Of a stretch of 64,000 nt of DNA, positions 1 to 11,239 are shown piece by piece (the first letter of the stretch is position 1; each line of letters opens with the position of its first letter). The translations under genes and the position numbers were made by a program. The DNA comes from Selaginella tamariscina (taxonomy: Eukaryota; Streptophyta; Lycopodiopsida; Selaginellales; Selaginellaceae): NCBI GenBank assembly GCA_003024785.1, contig PUQB01000067.1, forward strand, positions 397,999-461,998, in the 5' to 3' direction. Below the pieces are notes generated by a model that saw only the letters and a program-made list of their open reading frames with translations, was not told where the DNA came from and did not search any database.

Positions 1-590
1 TGTCCTTGGCGTTCCAAGACAACTCAAAATATAATATAGAACAATGTAATTTAATTTGGCAAAGGAAATTTGACGCCATTAACATGTCCTCCGTCCCAAC
101 AACTATACGTTATACGGAAATTAATATTTCACCTTAAATTGTACATACAGGTGATACACAACCAACTGTTCAGAAGCGCAAAACTCCACAGTACGCCGAG
201 CGTATAAATAGTTACATAGTATTAAAATATTAAATAAGTTAAATTAAATGTCAAAGTTACACTAATGGAAGAATTTGGGCTGAGTCGCACTGACCCTTAA
301 AACCCTTAAGCGTTTAATGGTTACTACATAAATTTTATGTAGTATTACTATCATATTCACCCTTAAAATGTAGTAATAATTAAATTTTTAAGGGTTTTTT
401 AGTGTCGCATCAAAACACTTAAAATAAATATAAAATATTCATCTTAAGGGTGACACTATCCCACTATGAAAATTAAAAATTTTAAGGGCAAAGATTACTG
501 TCACATTGCTTCACACTTTTAAGATTTAAATTTCAAATTTTAAATAATGCAAACATACTCCGTTAAAGCACTTCTCATTGCATTTCCTAG

Positions 591-1906
591 CTATGTTGGA
601 GTGAGATTTTCACTAGCTATTACTGCTTCATCGTACTCCACATAAATTCCAAGATTTCTTCTACAATCAACTTCGTGCTCAAGGTCCTGAAGTTCAACTT
701 CTACGTCTGTCTCGTTCAAGTCAATGAGCAAGTTGTGGAGGATACAACTTGCCCAAACATTGGGAAGGTTCTCAAGCTTCATCTTCTGCTTCTGATCAAG
801 ACACCGAAACTTCTGTTTGAGCAATCCAAAGCCTGTTCGATAACGACTCGTGCCTTGTGATGTTGACGATTGAACTCTATTTGTATAATATTCAACTGTG
901 CATCTGTAACCAAAGATAAAAATGAAAAACAAAAGCAATAGCAAAAATACCTGTGTAAGGAGTCATGAGCTGAGGGATAAGTGATAACCCTTATCACCAA
1001 CCATGTACGGTCTAACGTTCTCCCCAGCAACAACCACTATAGGATCACGGAGTACATGGCCACCTCGAATCATATTGGACAAAGGAGAGTTTTGCCACAC
1101 ACGCATGTCATGTGTACTTCCTAAAATAAATGTTAATAAACATAACAAGTTTCAACAACAACATACCTGGCCAACCACAATAGATGCTAAGAAACCTTTT
1201 CTTCGCATCACAAACAACTTGCATGATTACACTATAACGCTGCTTCCTATCAAAAAAGTCCTCGCCGTCAGTCCTTGAAGGTTGAATAATCTCAAAGTGT
1301 GTGCAGTCAATCGCTCCTGCAATGTTTGGCAAAGTTGTTCCAGTTAACACTTGAAACTCCAAAGCGATTTGTGCGATTTGTTGCTCCTCTGAAGGGTATT
1401 TGCAGAGAAAACCAAACCGGTGAACTATTGCCGCTATTGTGCTGTTGATGATTTCAAGAACTGTGCTTTCTCCCACTACAAACATCTCCGACAACGTGTC
1501 CCTATCAAGATTTCTCATTAGCTTGTACAACGTCACACCAAGCCGGATTGGAACTGGAACTGCAAGTCAAAAGTTTGTATTCTTCTTTTGGATGTCCGGT
1601 TCGAGCATCTCACAAAGCCAAAAGAAGGTGTGATTTGACATTCGTAGCTTGCAAAACCATCTGTCATCATCGTAGAAACTTGTTCATGAACTTGTCCCAC
1701 CAAGTATAGCTTCTTGGCCTCACCCACCAATCTCCTAAGCTTTTACTAACTAGGCAAGCCATCATTTGCTATTGTAAAATGATAGTGTAGTCGAAGTTGT
1801 CATCCTGGTCTTCTAACAAATCAAATACAGGACTTACATCAAACTCCTGGTGAAATCTTTGAAACCCCTCCACTGCTAGCAATAAAGCTTGGCCAATGAG
1901 CTGCAT
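591..1906 (-). pseudogene. Harbinger DDE transposase (frame breaks)
   Basis: This is a nuclease-family (DDE_Tnp_4) transposase of the PIF/Harbinger group. Read on the minus strand, the segments in order are: an N-terminal part starting MQLIGQALLLAVEGFQRF at 1906, a segment with AIDCTHFEI (first catalytic Asp, near 1290), then STHDMRVW, then VGDKGYH (second Asp, near 1000), and a C-terminal part with HKARVVIEQA and WASCILHNLL. A GT-AG intron of about 45 bp (roughly 1122-1166) restores the frame between GWPG and STHDMRVW. Just after GDKGYH the frame is lost. Adding one C to a run would restore a sequence ending QLMTPYT, so the break may be a one-base error. Further breaks near the N terminus leave open whether the gene is alive. 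Confidence 0.8.
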
Positions 1907-2035
1907 TGTCCTAGGCCGGACACGTCATTCACCTTCTAAAGCATTGTTCAACTGTGAAAACAAATAAGTTTTAATAAACTGAAATCAATGAAAAAAATTC
2001 AAACAACATAAATGCAAAACACAAGATCTAAACAA

Positions 2036-3423
2036 CTACTCTTTAGACTCTCGAAGGTGTTGACAAATCGCAGCACTGAGATCTGCAAACGACTTGGCAA
2101 ATAACTCGCTGGAATCTGCATTTCTAGTGAGCAAGTCCGTAGTGCGGAAAGCCAAACTGTAGGAGTGTTCATACTGCTGCATCCTCAGGTCAAACTGCTT
2201 TCCCATCATCTGGTTCGATTCCTTCATGCACTGGATCATTGAAGCTGAGGTTTTCTTGTTCTTCTTCTTGCCACTGCTTCCAGGTGCTCCATCACCGTCT
2301 GTCCCATCAAAAGCATCAGGTAAAGATGCATCTGTTGTGTTTGCCTCGCTCGCAACTGAACTTGGACTAGGACCGGAACCTTCAGAAGCAAACACTGAGG
2401 TTGGTGTCGTTGTAGCTTGAGCTCCAGAGAAACTATCCACGGCATCGTACCAACCCTGCTCCATGTTTTTCGGAAGTTCCAGTGACACTCGCTCGTCCTG
2501 AGTGAGACTGAAGTACTCGGCAGCTCCAGTCTGTCTTGAATAATCTTTGATCTTCTTGTACATTGTCCAGATATTCTCCCAGTGTCGTTTAACTTGATCA
2601 AGGTCTCTCTCGAACCCGGTCTTTTCAGCGAGCTGCTTGGTTATCTTAGTCCATCGAGAAGCTGCTGTTTGGGAGGAGCATTCACGGCTTGTGAGCTCCC
2701 CACGTCCTAGAAACTCCTGCCTTTTAAGCTCAATCAACTCCATAGTTTCTTCAAATGTCCAGTTGTTTGCTCGTTGTCATTTAGACATCTGTTCATTCTA
2801 AATGCAAAAGGTTGCATGCAGTTAACATAGAATAGAATGCTCACCTCATTTGGAACATCATCTTCCAAGTCAATAATATTGTGTCCTGCTCTGCGTCCTC
2901 GACCTCTACCTCTGACTCTCCCTTGACCTCGGGAACCACGTCCTCCACGAGTTGTCCCCCCAAATGCCAACCCAGAGTTGATATCCGGGCTGGCTCCTTG
3001 AGAAGTCGCTCCAAATGCCAGCCCGGAATTGATATTCGGACTGGCTCCATGTCCAACCCCTGAAAACGCCAACTCGGAGTTGATATCTGGGCTGGCTCCA
3101 CATCCAACCCCTGAAAATGCCAGCCTAGAGTTGGTATTCAGGTTGGCTCCACGTCCAACCCCTGAAAACTCCAGCCCAGAGTTGATGTCTGGGCTGGCCC
3201 CTCGACCAGCTGCTCCAAAAGCCAGCCCGGAGTAAATATCTAGGCTAGCTCCATGTCCAGCCTCCAGCCCAGAGTTGATGTCTAGGCTAAAATCTTCTGC
3301 GCTAGTTTCTAAAAGTAGAGACAAACCTCCACGGCCAATTTCACTCACCTGAGTCCGCATGTCACCTCTTCCTCCTCCAGTTGACATACCCAAACCCAGC
3401 TCTTCAACACCATCATGCTCCAT
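2036..3423 (-). CDS. Harbinger Myb/trihelix-like accessory protein
   Basis: This is the second protein of the Harbinger element; in this superfamily a Myb-like partner helps transposase enter the nucleus and bind the ends. The first exon starts at MEHDGVEELG (3423) and encodes about eight imperfect 17-residue repeats built on GASPDINSGLAFSGVG, then an RGRGRGR-type basic box, and ends at DLEDDVPNE before a GTGAGC donor near 2845. The second exon begins close to 2780 and encodes a trihelix/Myb-like domain: NNWTFEETMELIELKR, a central ASRWTKITKQLAEK, then QVKRHWENIWTMYKKIKDY. A Ser/Thr-rich linker, a KKKNKK patch and a helical tail follow to the stop at 2036. The exact acceptor is uncertain. The 17-residue repeats are unusual for the family. 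Confidence 0.75.
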
Positions 3424-3949
3424 CGCTATCAATCGTGATTCTCTGCCTGCCAAAACCCAAAAAAAAAAAAGAAAAATTAGTATAAAAAAACCCATCGGCC
3501 AGTTTTATCACCAGTTCCACTCACCCCAGTCCGCTCCTCTTCCTCTCCAAATCACATACCCCAATCGTCCGCTCCTCTCCTCTCCAAATCACATACCCCA
3601 ATCCAGCTCTTTAGCGCCACTATATCAACCCTAACTCTACCCGCCAGAACCAAAAGAAAAATCTAAGAAAAAAAAACCCACTAACAATAAATGATGTTTT
3701 TCTTAAGGGTGCTTAAAGGACCTATTTTCCTACCCTTAAGTTATGTGGAAAAAGTGCATTTTTTATGTAGTGATGTCACAAGTTAAAAATTTTTTAGTGG
3801 TAGGTGCGACACAAAAAACCCTTGAAATACCCTTAATTTTATGTATTCTTAAGGGTGCACTAAGGGTTTTAAGGGTCAGTGCGACCCTACAAAACCCTTA
3901 AAATACGTAAGTTAAGGGTTTAAGGGTCAGCGCGACCCAGCCCTTTGTA

Positions 3950-4818
3950 TTCACACTGGTTTCCTTTCCATTAGGTTAACTAACATAACAGCTTAAAACA
4001 GTTTTGCATAGGGTCACTACTAAGGTTAACTAACATAACGGCAATATCCTCGGATAATATTTTTGTTAAGTTATGTAACAGTATGTCACTTCACACATAA
4101 TTCCGTTGTGTTACCAATCTAAATTCTGTTATGCTATTAATCAAAAAATCAAAATTCTAAAATTCTAAAAAACACTACAAAAACATTATATTTATCTCCT
4201 TAATAAGTGATCTTCAAGCCACAATCTGCATATGTAGTATACAATGTTCTATTTTTTTTTTTTTTCTAAAAAAATCAGAAATACCTCATAAGGATCTTGT
4301 TTTTGATCTCCTTCACTATTTTCAATTTATAATTTTTGTTCTTTTTCTTTCAGTTTTCAATTTCTAATCAGCAATCATTATTTTCAATATAAATTTACCC
4401 ACTAGCCTCATAAAGCTGCATTTAGTTCTTGTTTAAAAAAAAAAAAAAAAAAAATCAAAAGAAAATCCTTGCTTGGGTTAGAGACATTGTGGGCATCAGC
4501 GGTTGGAGTTTGACACTTGGCACTTGGCACAACAAAAAATACAACAATTGAAGAGCTTCCTAGTGGGAGCATGTAGAGATGATTACTGAAGCAGTAAACC
4601 CTAATCTCATACCTTAATGGCACTGTTAATTCCTATTTAAGAACATATAACAACCTTGCATTGAATTAACAAAATGAAAACTTAGTGCAACATAAATAAG
4701 TTTTTGTGTGAAGGTTCCGTTACAAATATGTTAATAGTAATCAATTACAATTTAAGCTAACGGATGTCTATGTGAAGATAACTTTGCTATGTTAAGGCTT
4801 TGTAACTGCTGGTGTGAA
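3950..4818. repeat. Foldback-like non-autonomous element
   Basis: The left end starts TTCACACTGG and is followed by TTAACTAACATAACAGC. The right end read backwards starts CTTCACACCAGCAG and is followed by CTTAACATAGC. Internal copies of CTTCACAC near 4090 and, inverted, near 4712 also face each other. No protein is encoded. It abuts the Harbinger right end. The superfamily is not clear and the boundaries are approximate. Confidence 0.45.
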
Positions 4819-5995
4819 GATACCTAAGGCCCACTTTCCACTAGCGAGCACTATTAATTGCCTTGACCAATCAAATTTTAATAAATTATTTATTTTATCG
4901 GTAGTTTTAAATTTTTTCACTTGCAGATTATATAAAATATAAGACCTACATGGCACCTATGTGGTGCATACATGGCTTTTCGGTGGTAGCCAAATAACCG
5001 GGCAATTTTGCCTGGTTATACGGTTACCATGCATAAATGGCAACACGTGTATAATATTTAACCTGCATTATTAAGCTTTCCTTAATCATTAGAATGAATG
5101 CAACATTTGCGGAGGTGCATGATTATGTGGAGACTTCTCTAGGGTTATTGATGGTACTACCATTCAAGGCACCACAGCCTATGGTGACTGTCGATCAATC
5201 TCCTTTGCCGCTTGTTTTTTATGAATCCGATGTGCATGTGCTCTTTTTTTTTATTATTACTTCTTTTTTATTTGTGTTGCAGGAGATCTGAATGAGAACA
5301 TTAGGAAAAGGCACAGTAGGGCTCTCAAGCTGAAGGAGGGTTCAAGAAAGTAAAGAAAGATCCTAATGAAATGAAGGCATTAAAATGAAAGGATAAACAT
5401 GTGGAGCTTCTCATTTGTTTTAAGGAAGAGATGTTGGAAGAATTTAATAAACCCCCAAAATAAGGAATCAATTTATGACAAATTGTGCAAACAAAAATTA
5501 TTGGTAAGTTGTCTTTTTTATTTTTTAAACCTTTTTAATATTGAATTTTGTATAGTACAATCTCTAAATTTTTAAAAAGGATGCAAAGGCATATCGTAAC
5601 AAGTGGAAAACAGAGTATACAGAAATAAAAAATTGAAGGTATACAATGAAGTCTTTGGCAACAACAGGAAACAAATAAATAGTATTATCTTATTGATAAG
5701 TTCATGAGTAACAGGGCCCATGTAATCAAAGAAGTCCACGGTGACAATGAAGGCATTGGATACTTGCAACTAATGAGGATGCACAAGAAACAAAAAAAAG
5801 GACAAGGAAATAAAGCTTCCAAACTTGGTAATGAACTTAATAAAACAAGGACTTCCATTTTAAACACAGGTAATCAATGGGAAGAGCGTAAAGTTGGTCT
5901 TTAAGGCATTCTACAACAACTTGTGTACAAGTTGTAAAATTGTACTTTATTTTGTAATGCATGTATTTGGACACACTTTACACTATTGGTATATG

Positions 5996-6036
<41 letters not shown>

Positions 6037-6429
6037 GTTATGCATACATATCTGTACATTCATGCCTACATACATACACACGCTTACGGTCTATAATATA
6101 CACATATATTCAGATGCAGGACTCAACAATTGGTGGGTAACCCGGGTGTTTAACATACCTATGAATAAAGTCTTGTAAGTATCCCTTGTTCAAGTATGCA
6201 TGCGTGCCCACACGCAACAAACACACACGCAGACCAGGGAAAGAAACTAACTATTCTTTTTGTATTATTTAGCCAAACAGTCTGCCACAAGGGATGAGGA
6301 AACCATGGCTAGAAATCTATCCTTCGGAAAAGATAGAGTTATTGTATGTATATTGTATATTATGTTATGAGTGTGTATGTATATTGCATTTGTGTATGTA
6401 TATGTATGTCTATGTGATTATTTATGCAC
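4819..6429. other. AT-rich stretch with no convincing gene
   Basis: Holds an (AT)n microsatellite near 5998-6027 with adjacent CA repeats. There are short open stretches around 5094-5290 and 5704-5904, and an exon-like segment at 6116-6176 (coding potential LNNWWVTRVFNIP), followed by GTAAGT. None is recognised. This could be decayed genic sequence interrupted by the insertion at 6430. Confidence 0.4.
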
Positions 6430-6450
6430 GTTGTAACTAAAGTGGGCATG
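6430..6450 (+). repeat. Left terminal inverted repeat of the 14-kb element
   Basis: Matches the reverse complement of 20549-20569 at 20 of 21 positions; the single difference is G versus A at the 13th base. Confidence 0.8.
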
Positions 6451-6711
6451 ATACGTGAAAATGGAATATAAAATAAATTACTAATTAATACTTAAGTTTT
6501 AATTATTAATTAATCATTTAATTAATATGTAATTAAGCCTTAAATATTAATTAATTAATTAATTAATCCTTCAATAACCTTACTTAGTAAGGAATATTCC
6601 TAAAATATCTTAGAATATTCATATTATTCTAAAAATAATTTACAATAATGAAGAAATACTATCAAACATAATTACAAATAAAATCATTTTCTTATCAACA
6701 TGTTAATTTTT

Positions 6712-6966
6712 TTATAAATACTTTCTTCCTATCATACAAAGAAATCTCCTCATTTTGTCTAAATCATCACTCTCCAAATTAATCAAATCATTTTGGTCAA
6801 TATCTTGATGTTGTTGCCACCACTTAACACTCTTACGAATGCAATTGGGAGTTGCCATCCTTGTTAATACATAAGTTGTGATAAGAGAAGGTCTGCATAA
6901 AGGCTCATCTAAAAACTGACGTTCCTTAAGAATAATATTATAAAGCGCCCGGTTGCTATCCTTCAT
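6712..6966 (-). CDS. Small ORF just downstream of the FCP1-like gene
   Basis: An 84-codon reading frame starting MKDSNRALYN lies two bases after the stop codon of the FCP1-like ORF and on the same strand. It is rich in charged and aromatic residues (KWWQQHQDIDQNDL, then DKMRRFLCMIGRKYL). I recognise no family. It is either a short separate gene or the C-terminal tail of the FCP1-like protein cut off by a frame break at the stop; the tight spacing favours the second view. Confidence 0.4.
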   Translation of the reverse strand: MKDSNRALYNIILKERQFLDEPLCRPSLITTYVLTRMATPNCIRKSVKWWQQHQDIDQNDLINLESDDLDKMRRFLCMIGRKYL

Positions 6967-6968
6967 TT

Positions 6969-7599
6969 TTAAAATTCAAAATCACGAGAAAGAAAAGCTT
7001 CAGGAAATGTATGATACGATGGATACTGCTCACAAAAATTTTCGAGATTCTTCTTTCTGAGGCACGTATCCAAGTAGTTCACTAGCTCATCCATGATATC
7101 GGTATCAGAATATGGATCGAAAGTGATTGGATGAATACAAGCAATGTTTTGGTTGAGCATAGCCTTCTGAGGAGAGTCGTCTACCACTAACATCTGTGCG
7201 TTCTTCATTATTCTTAAGCAACTGATCTCCCCATGAGTCCCAATTATTCTTTCATTCTTGAAGAAGTACGGCTTGCTTTCCTTTCTTATATTGTAAAATT
7301 CGAGAGGTTTATAACATATTCGCTGGTCAAAAATCCAATCTTTACGAATCACCTCTTCTGCAACACTACAATGTTTCTTAAGCAAATTCAACAGCAGTGT
7401 TAAGTTATGAATCTGCATGCATGACCAAATCCCCACAAGCGCACCCATTTCCTTAAGCTTTTGAAAGAGACGATCCAATGGTAACGATGTTTGAGCTGCA
7501 TTATTATCCATTTCCTGCATGAACTCTGTCATTCTGACATGTGGCACAAGAAATTGTCGCCAAACCCCTCTCTTACCTCATGCAATGCTGAAAATCCAT
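6969..7599 (-). pseudogene. FCP1/HAD-like phosphatase-domain gene, probably internally deleted
   Basis: The C-terminal two thirds match plant proteins of the FCP1-like (NLI-interacting factor-like, HAD) family: LDRLFQKLKEMGALVGIWSC, CYKPLEFYNIRKESKPYF, then MLVVDDSPQKAMLNQNI and IHPITFDPYSD. VDDSP is the conserved acidic HAD motif. The likely start is ATGGATTTTCAG at 7599, but the frame breaks soon after. The second copy at 63191-64000 contains about 340 bp between GCAGCTCAAA and the LDRLFQK segment, including the HAD nucleophile region (LLDINGVF). That stretch is missing here, so this copy lacks the catalytic start of the domain unless it is spliced in some way I do not see. The gene looks like a captured host gene; its role in the element is unknown. 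Confidence 0.6.
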
Positions 7600-7803
7600 G
7601 TTCTCAATTATTTCATTACATCTGCAAAATGATAATTAGCTGACCTTAAAATTATCAAGGTATATTATTTACCTTGTTAATGTGTGACCCATGTTTGAAC
7701 TAAAAGCTTCATTAATCCTTGAGAATTTATTTTCTGTACAAATATAAAAGAAATATACAAAAATGCCTTATGTTACACTCATTTACAACTATTCATCACT
7801 CTA

Positions 7804-10800
7804 TCAATTCATTATCAATTCTTCTTCGCTATTACCTTCTGAGTGAGGCGAAGAAGGTCTAAGCCGCTTGTGAGATGGTTCAAGATCTTCTGCATCTTCT
7901 ATTGATGTTTCCATGGGTCCTGGAGTGTGCGAATGTTCTGTACTCCTCGAGATAACTTCCGGTCTAATATCTGATTGAAGTTCGTTCTCAGACTCCGAGA
8001 TTGAACCAGATTCACCTTCAGAGCTATCGCACTTATCTGGAGGGAACTTTCTCAAATACGCCTTTATGGATTCGTTGGGTACTCAGTTGAGACCCAATCT
8101 ATCCACTTGTTCAGGTCCTCAACCATGGTCTTATCCTTTTCAACGGCAAACACACATGTATGCCGAAGGTAACACTCCTTCAAGACGGACCCCCTAGTGC
8201 AGTAGTCAAAAACCCACGCATCACTGTGAGGACCCCTAATCAAGTTGACGATGCTCCGTGCCGCTTGACTTGTAATGTTTGGATAACGTACATTGCCGAA
8301 TACGTCACTCATACCTATCGGTGTATCGGATGGAGGTTCAGGGCCGTTGGAGTGCAAACAGATGCCTGGCCAGTCATTTGGAAGCTTGAAATTGTTTGGC
8401 GCATTCCTAACAACCAAGTGAACAACGGTATCAATGCACTTGGGATTAGCATCGTTCATATAAAATCCTGTCCAACGATGTCTATTCTTCTTGGCGAAGG
8501 CGAAGGCAAAAGTATCGGTGACATGAGCAAGAATCAAGAAATAAATACCTGAAAAAGTAGGTATCAGTGAAGAGCGCAAGCATGAATTCAATAATAAATA
8601 CCTTCTATGTATATGCTTGCACGGCTAAGTTTCTCCACCAGATCCTCTAGTGCCCTATCTGTCGAAAGATTTTTTGACACCCGCCGATCCATCACGAACA
8701 ATTGAAACGGTTTCCTACAAGCAGTGATGTTACCCCATAAAGTCTCCGAATCTAACAACAAACATCTGTAGGGCTTGTCGTGATTCGTAGCATCCTCCTT
8801 TATAAGGTTCAATTCGGTTCTCCGCTGCTGAAGGACTGCCATAAGAGAAGGCGTCATCCCAATGTTCTCCTTTTTGGCGTTGGCGTGCAATAGATTCTTG
8901 CCTAGATCTTCCGATTGGTTCACCCATTCGACAAGCATATCATCGTTCGTCACATGCAAATATTTGCTGACCTCTTCATATGTTGAAGTCGAGGTCCAAC
9001 CCAGTTTGTGGCAGTGTATTCCCAACCACTCCTTGAAATGCCTGACCGTCTTCAACTCCATTGCCTTGAGATGAAAAGGAGAGGTTGGGCTGCTGTTATT
9101 AATTTGTAGTTTGCCATCGATCACCAAATCAGCCAAGACTTCCATCTCCTCCATCGTTGTTCCATTTAAAGGCTTCAACCATGTGAGCTTGAAATCGTTG
9201 TCTACATCCTTTGTAGATTGAACAGACTTAGCCTTCGGCGTCTTACTGGGTTTCTTTGCAGACTTTTCTGAGGGCTCCCCTTCACTTGTCTGCTTCTTCT
9301 TCAGTGTTCCTTTTGAAAAGGATTCCATAATCCCCAACCATTTGGCAAAGATCCTATCTTCGGGGCAAGAAATCAACATCATCAGAAAGGATGTTTCCTT
9401 CCCGCCCACCTGGGCAAAATCAACTGCTGCAATTTCTTCAACTCTCTGAGGAAAAAGACAGATTAATATACCGGCGAGATAAATCCCGCCCAAACAATTT
9501 GCTTACCCGGTATTCCGCAGATTGTGTATTCCCTGCGGTAGCTCTTTGTGGTCGCTGAAGAGATTCCCACACGGCTCGCGTGTGTTTAAACTTCTCCCAT
9601 ATTTTGCTGTTGTAGTGGTTGGTGTCGGCAGCGTCCCATTCCGCCGATAACTTATGGTACTGCTCGATTGTGAGATTCGGCTTAGCTAAAAACGCCGATC
9701 TTTTTGTCAGCTTCTCACGGGTATGCTCGGAAAGTTTTGTTGCCATCGTTCCTTTGTTGTGTTCTCGAGAAGTCGTTGGGCTGCCGTTATTGTGTGCTGG
9801 CCACTAATGATGTAGTACTTGATAGATTTTTATTCTCCGTCTGAATCTTCATGAGTTGTTCTGGTGTTGTGATCCAGACTTTGTCAGCGCCCTTCCTTCT
9901 TTCATAGTATGGACACAAAACAGCATTATGTGGAACGGTATAAGAATTGTCGTCCTTCATCTTCTCCATGAGCTCAGCTACACGTTCCTGGTTGAGTGGC
10001 CTGTAATTGAAGTTTGGGTTGACGCTGCAATATTTAACCCTACAAGGATAAATCTTATCATCCAACATCATTTCCTTGTGACTTATTGCAGCATGAGATG
10101 CCACAGGTGCAGCTGACAAAACGATTGATGATTTTCTTTTGCGATCCGAATCAACATGTGTGATCCCCGACTGCAGCTGTTCTAGTGTTCTCGGCACACT
10201 CTTCCAGCTCCCGAAGCTCCTAAGCAAATTGAACGTGATCTGTAGAGAACCTGAGACCGAGCCACCTCTCAATCTCCTTATGATGTCGCTGTGTTCTTCT
10301 TCAATGTGAGGGAAGATTGCTCCACTTGCTGATTTTCTGTATTGTGAAGCAATATCTCCTGACAATACACCTACTCGATGAGTCTGAAGATCTTCGAAGT
10401 AGACATCCAGATGGATCCCCTCCATAGATGGGCTTTCGTTGAGTTGAAGAAGAACTCCAAGGTCAACATCATTAGTGAACACGTGAACGTCATTATCCAC
10501 AAGTCGACAAAACCACCCGAATTAATGTTGTAACTGACGACCTCTGGATCCGAGAACGTGACATTGGATGGAACAAGGCATATCTGTCGAGAATCGTCCA
10601 ATCTGGGTTCGCAGCCTGCTTTCGGGTGCTTGACTAGCGAATCTACTTTCCATTGTTTTGCTTGTCCATGAGATGTGACAGAGGTTAATTTGACAGCAGC
10701 CATGGTTGCTCCAATGCGCTTCCCATTTATCTTAAAATATGGCCAAGTTGATTCCAGAATCCCCCTGCCCATCTCTTCTCCTGCTCTTGTCTTTAATGTC

Positions 10801-10943
10801 ACCTCAATTCCACATCTGAATACAAAAATGATTAGTTCAAGTATCCGAGTATAACAGATTTTATTTTAATTCTTACCCAGAATTTGACGACGACTCCATA
10901 CTAATGACTCGATCTCCTTGTTTGATCAAATCGTCCTTCTGCA
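7804..10943 (-). CDS. ParB-methyltransferase-like protein of the 14-kb element (diverged)
   Basis: A multi-exon gene read from 10943 to 7804. The first coding exon (KDDLIKQGDRVIS) ends at a GTAAG donor near 10884. The next encodes EMGRGILESTWPYF, followed by a frame break near 10515 that one extra T in a T run would repair. A ParB-like segment follows: VNPNFNYRPLNQERVAELM. Further exons give MATKLSEHTREKL and, after an intron (about 9444-9513), a long lysine-rich domain. The C-terminal part aligns with the MULE methyltransferase at 41681-45313: NNFKLPNDW here against EDFQLPW there, and VFDYCTRGSVLKECYLRH against VVDLTVGTGASILAAFHTGR. The position expected to read DPP(Y/F/W) is MDRRVS. It ends in an acidic Ser-rich tail like its homologue. 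It is probably a catalytically dead relative that may still bind DNA. Exon limits are approximate. Confidence 0.62.
9473..9490. repeat. Single palindrome unit inside an intron of the ParB-methylase-like gene
   Basis: GGCGAGATAAATCCCGCC is a near-perfect copy of the array palindrome. It lies inside the intron whose donor is at about 9513 and whose acceptor (TTCCTCAG) is near 9444. The homologous intron of the second gene copy keeps a decayed unit at 61355-61372. Confidence 0.7.
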
Positions 10944-11040
10944 AAATAATACACTATGAATACAAATATATAAAAACGCACACACACTTGTATAAACCCG
11001 AATATACAAAAATAATACACAGAGAGAAGTAGACGTAATT

Positions 11041-11129
11041 AACTGTCCGAAGCTCACATTTGTGCTAGTGCAAAAGAAAGATAACATTTCGTTTTAGAAC
11101 CACCACAAATGTGAGCTCTGGACAGTTTT
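11041..11129. repeat. Imperfect hairpin upstream of the ParB-methylase-like gene
   Basis: AACTGTCC followed by AGCTCACATTTGTG at 11041-11065 is matched by its reverse complement at about 11103-11129 (CACAAATGTGAGCT, then GGACAGTT). The loop is about 38 bases. It sits between the first coding exon and palindrome array 1 and could be structural, a small non-autonomous insertion, or a binding site. Confidence 0.6.
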
Positions 11130-11239
11130 ACATAGATTCCTAGCTTTTACTCGAAATATTAATAAGATGATAAAAGTAAATAAAATGAGATATGCAACTT
11201 ATATATACTAATACACATATATATTCACATGGAAGGTGC

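Larger units (their letters stand above)
277..3943. mobile_element. PIF/Harbinger DNA transposon, complete
   Basis: The ends form inverted repeats: the left end reads GGGCTGAGTCGCACTGACC at 277, and the right end read backwards from 3943 gives GGGCTGGGTCGCGCTGACC. Both continue into CCCTTAA-rich subterminal sequence. The element is flanked by a 3-bp direct repeat TTT (274-276 and 3944-3946), the size expected for this superfamily. The subterminal zones (about 290-520 and 3700-3940) repeat the word AAGGGT/ACCCTT many times in both orientations, which is typical of transposase-binding regions. Inside are the two genes that autonomous Harbinger elements need, a DDE transposase and a Myb-like protein, both on the minus strand. 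The transposase shows at least one frame break, which may be an assembly error. Confidence 0.88.
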
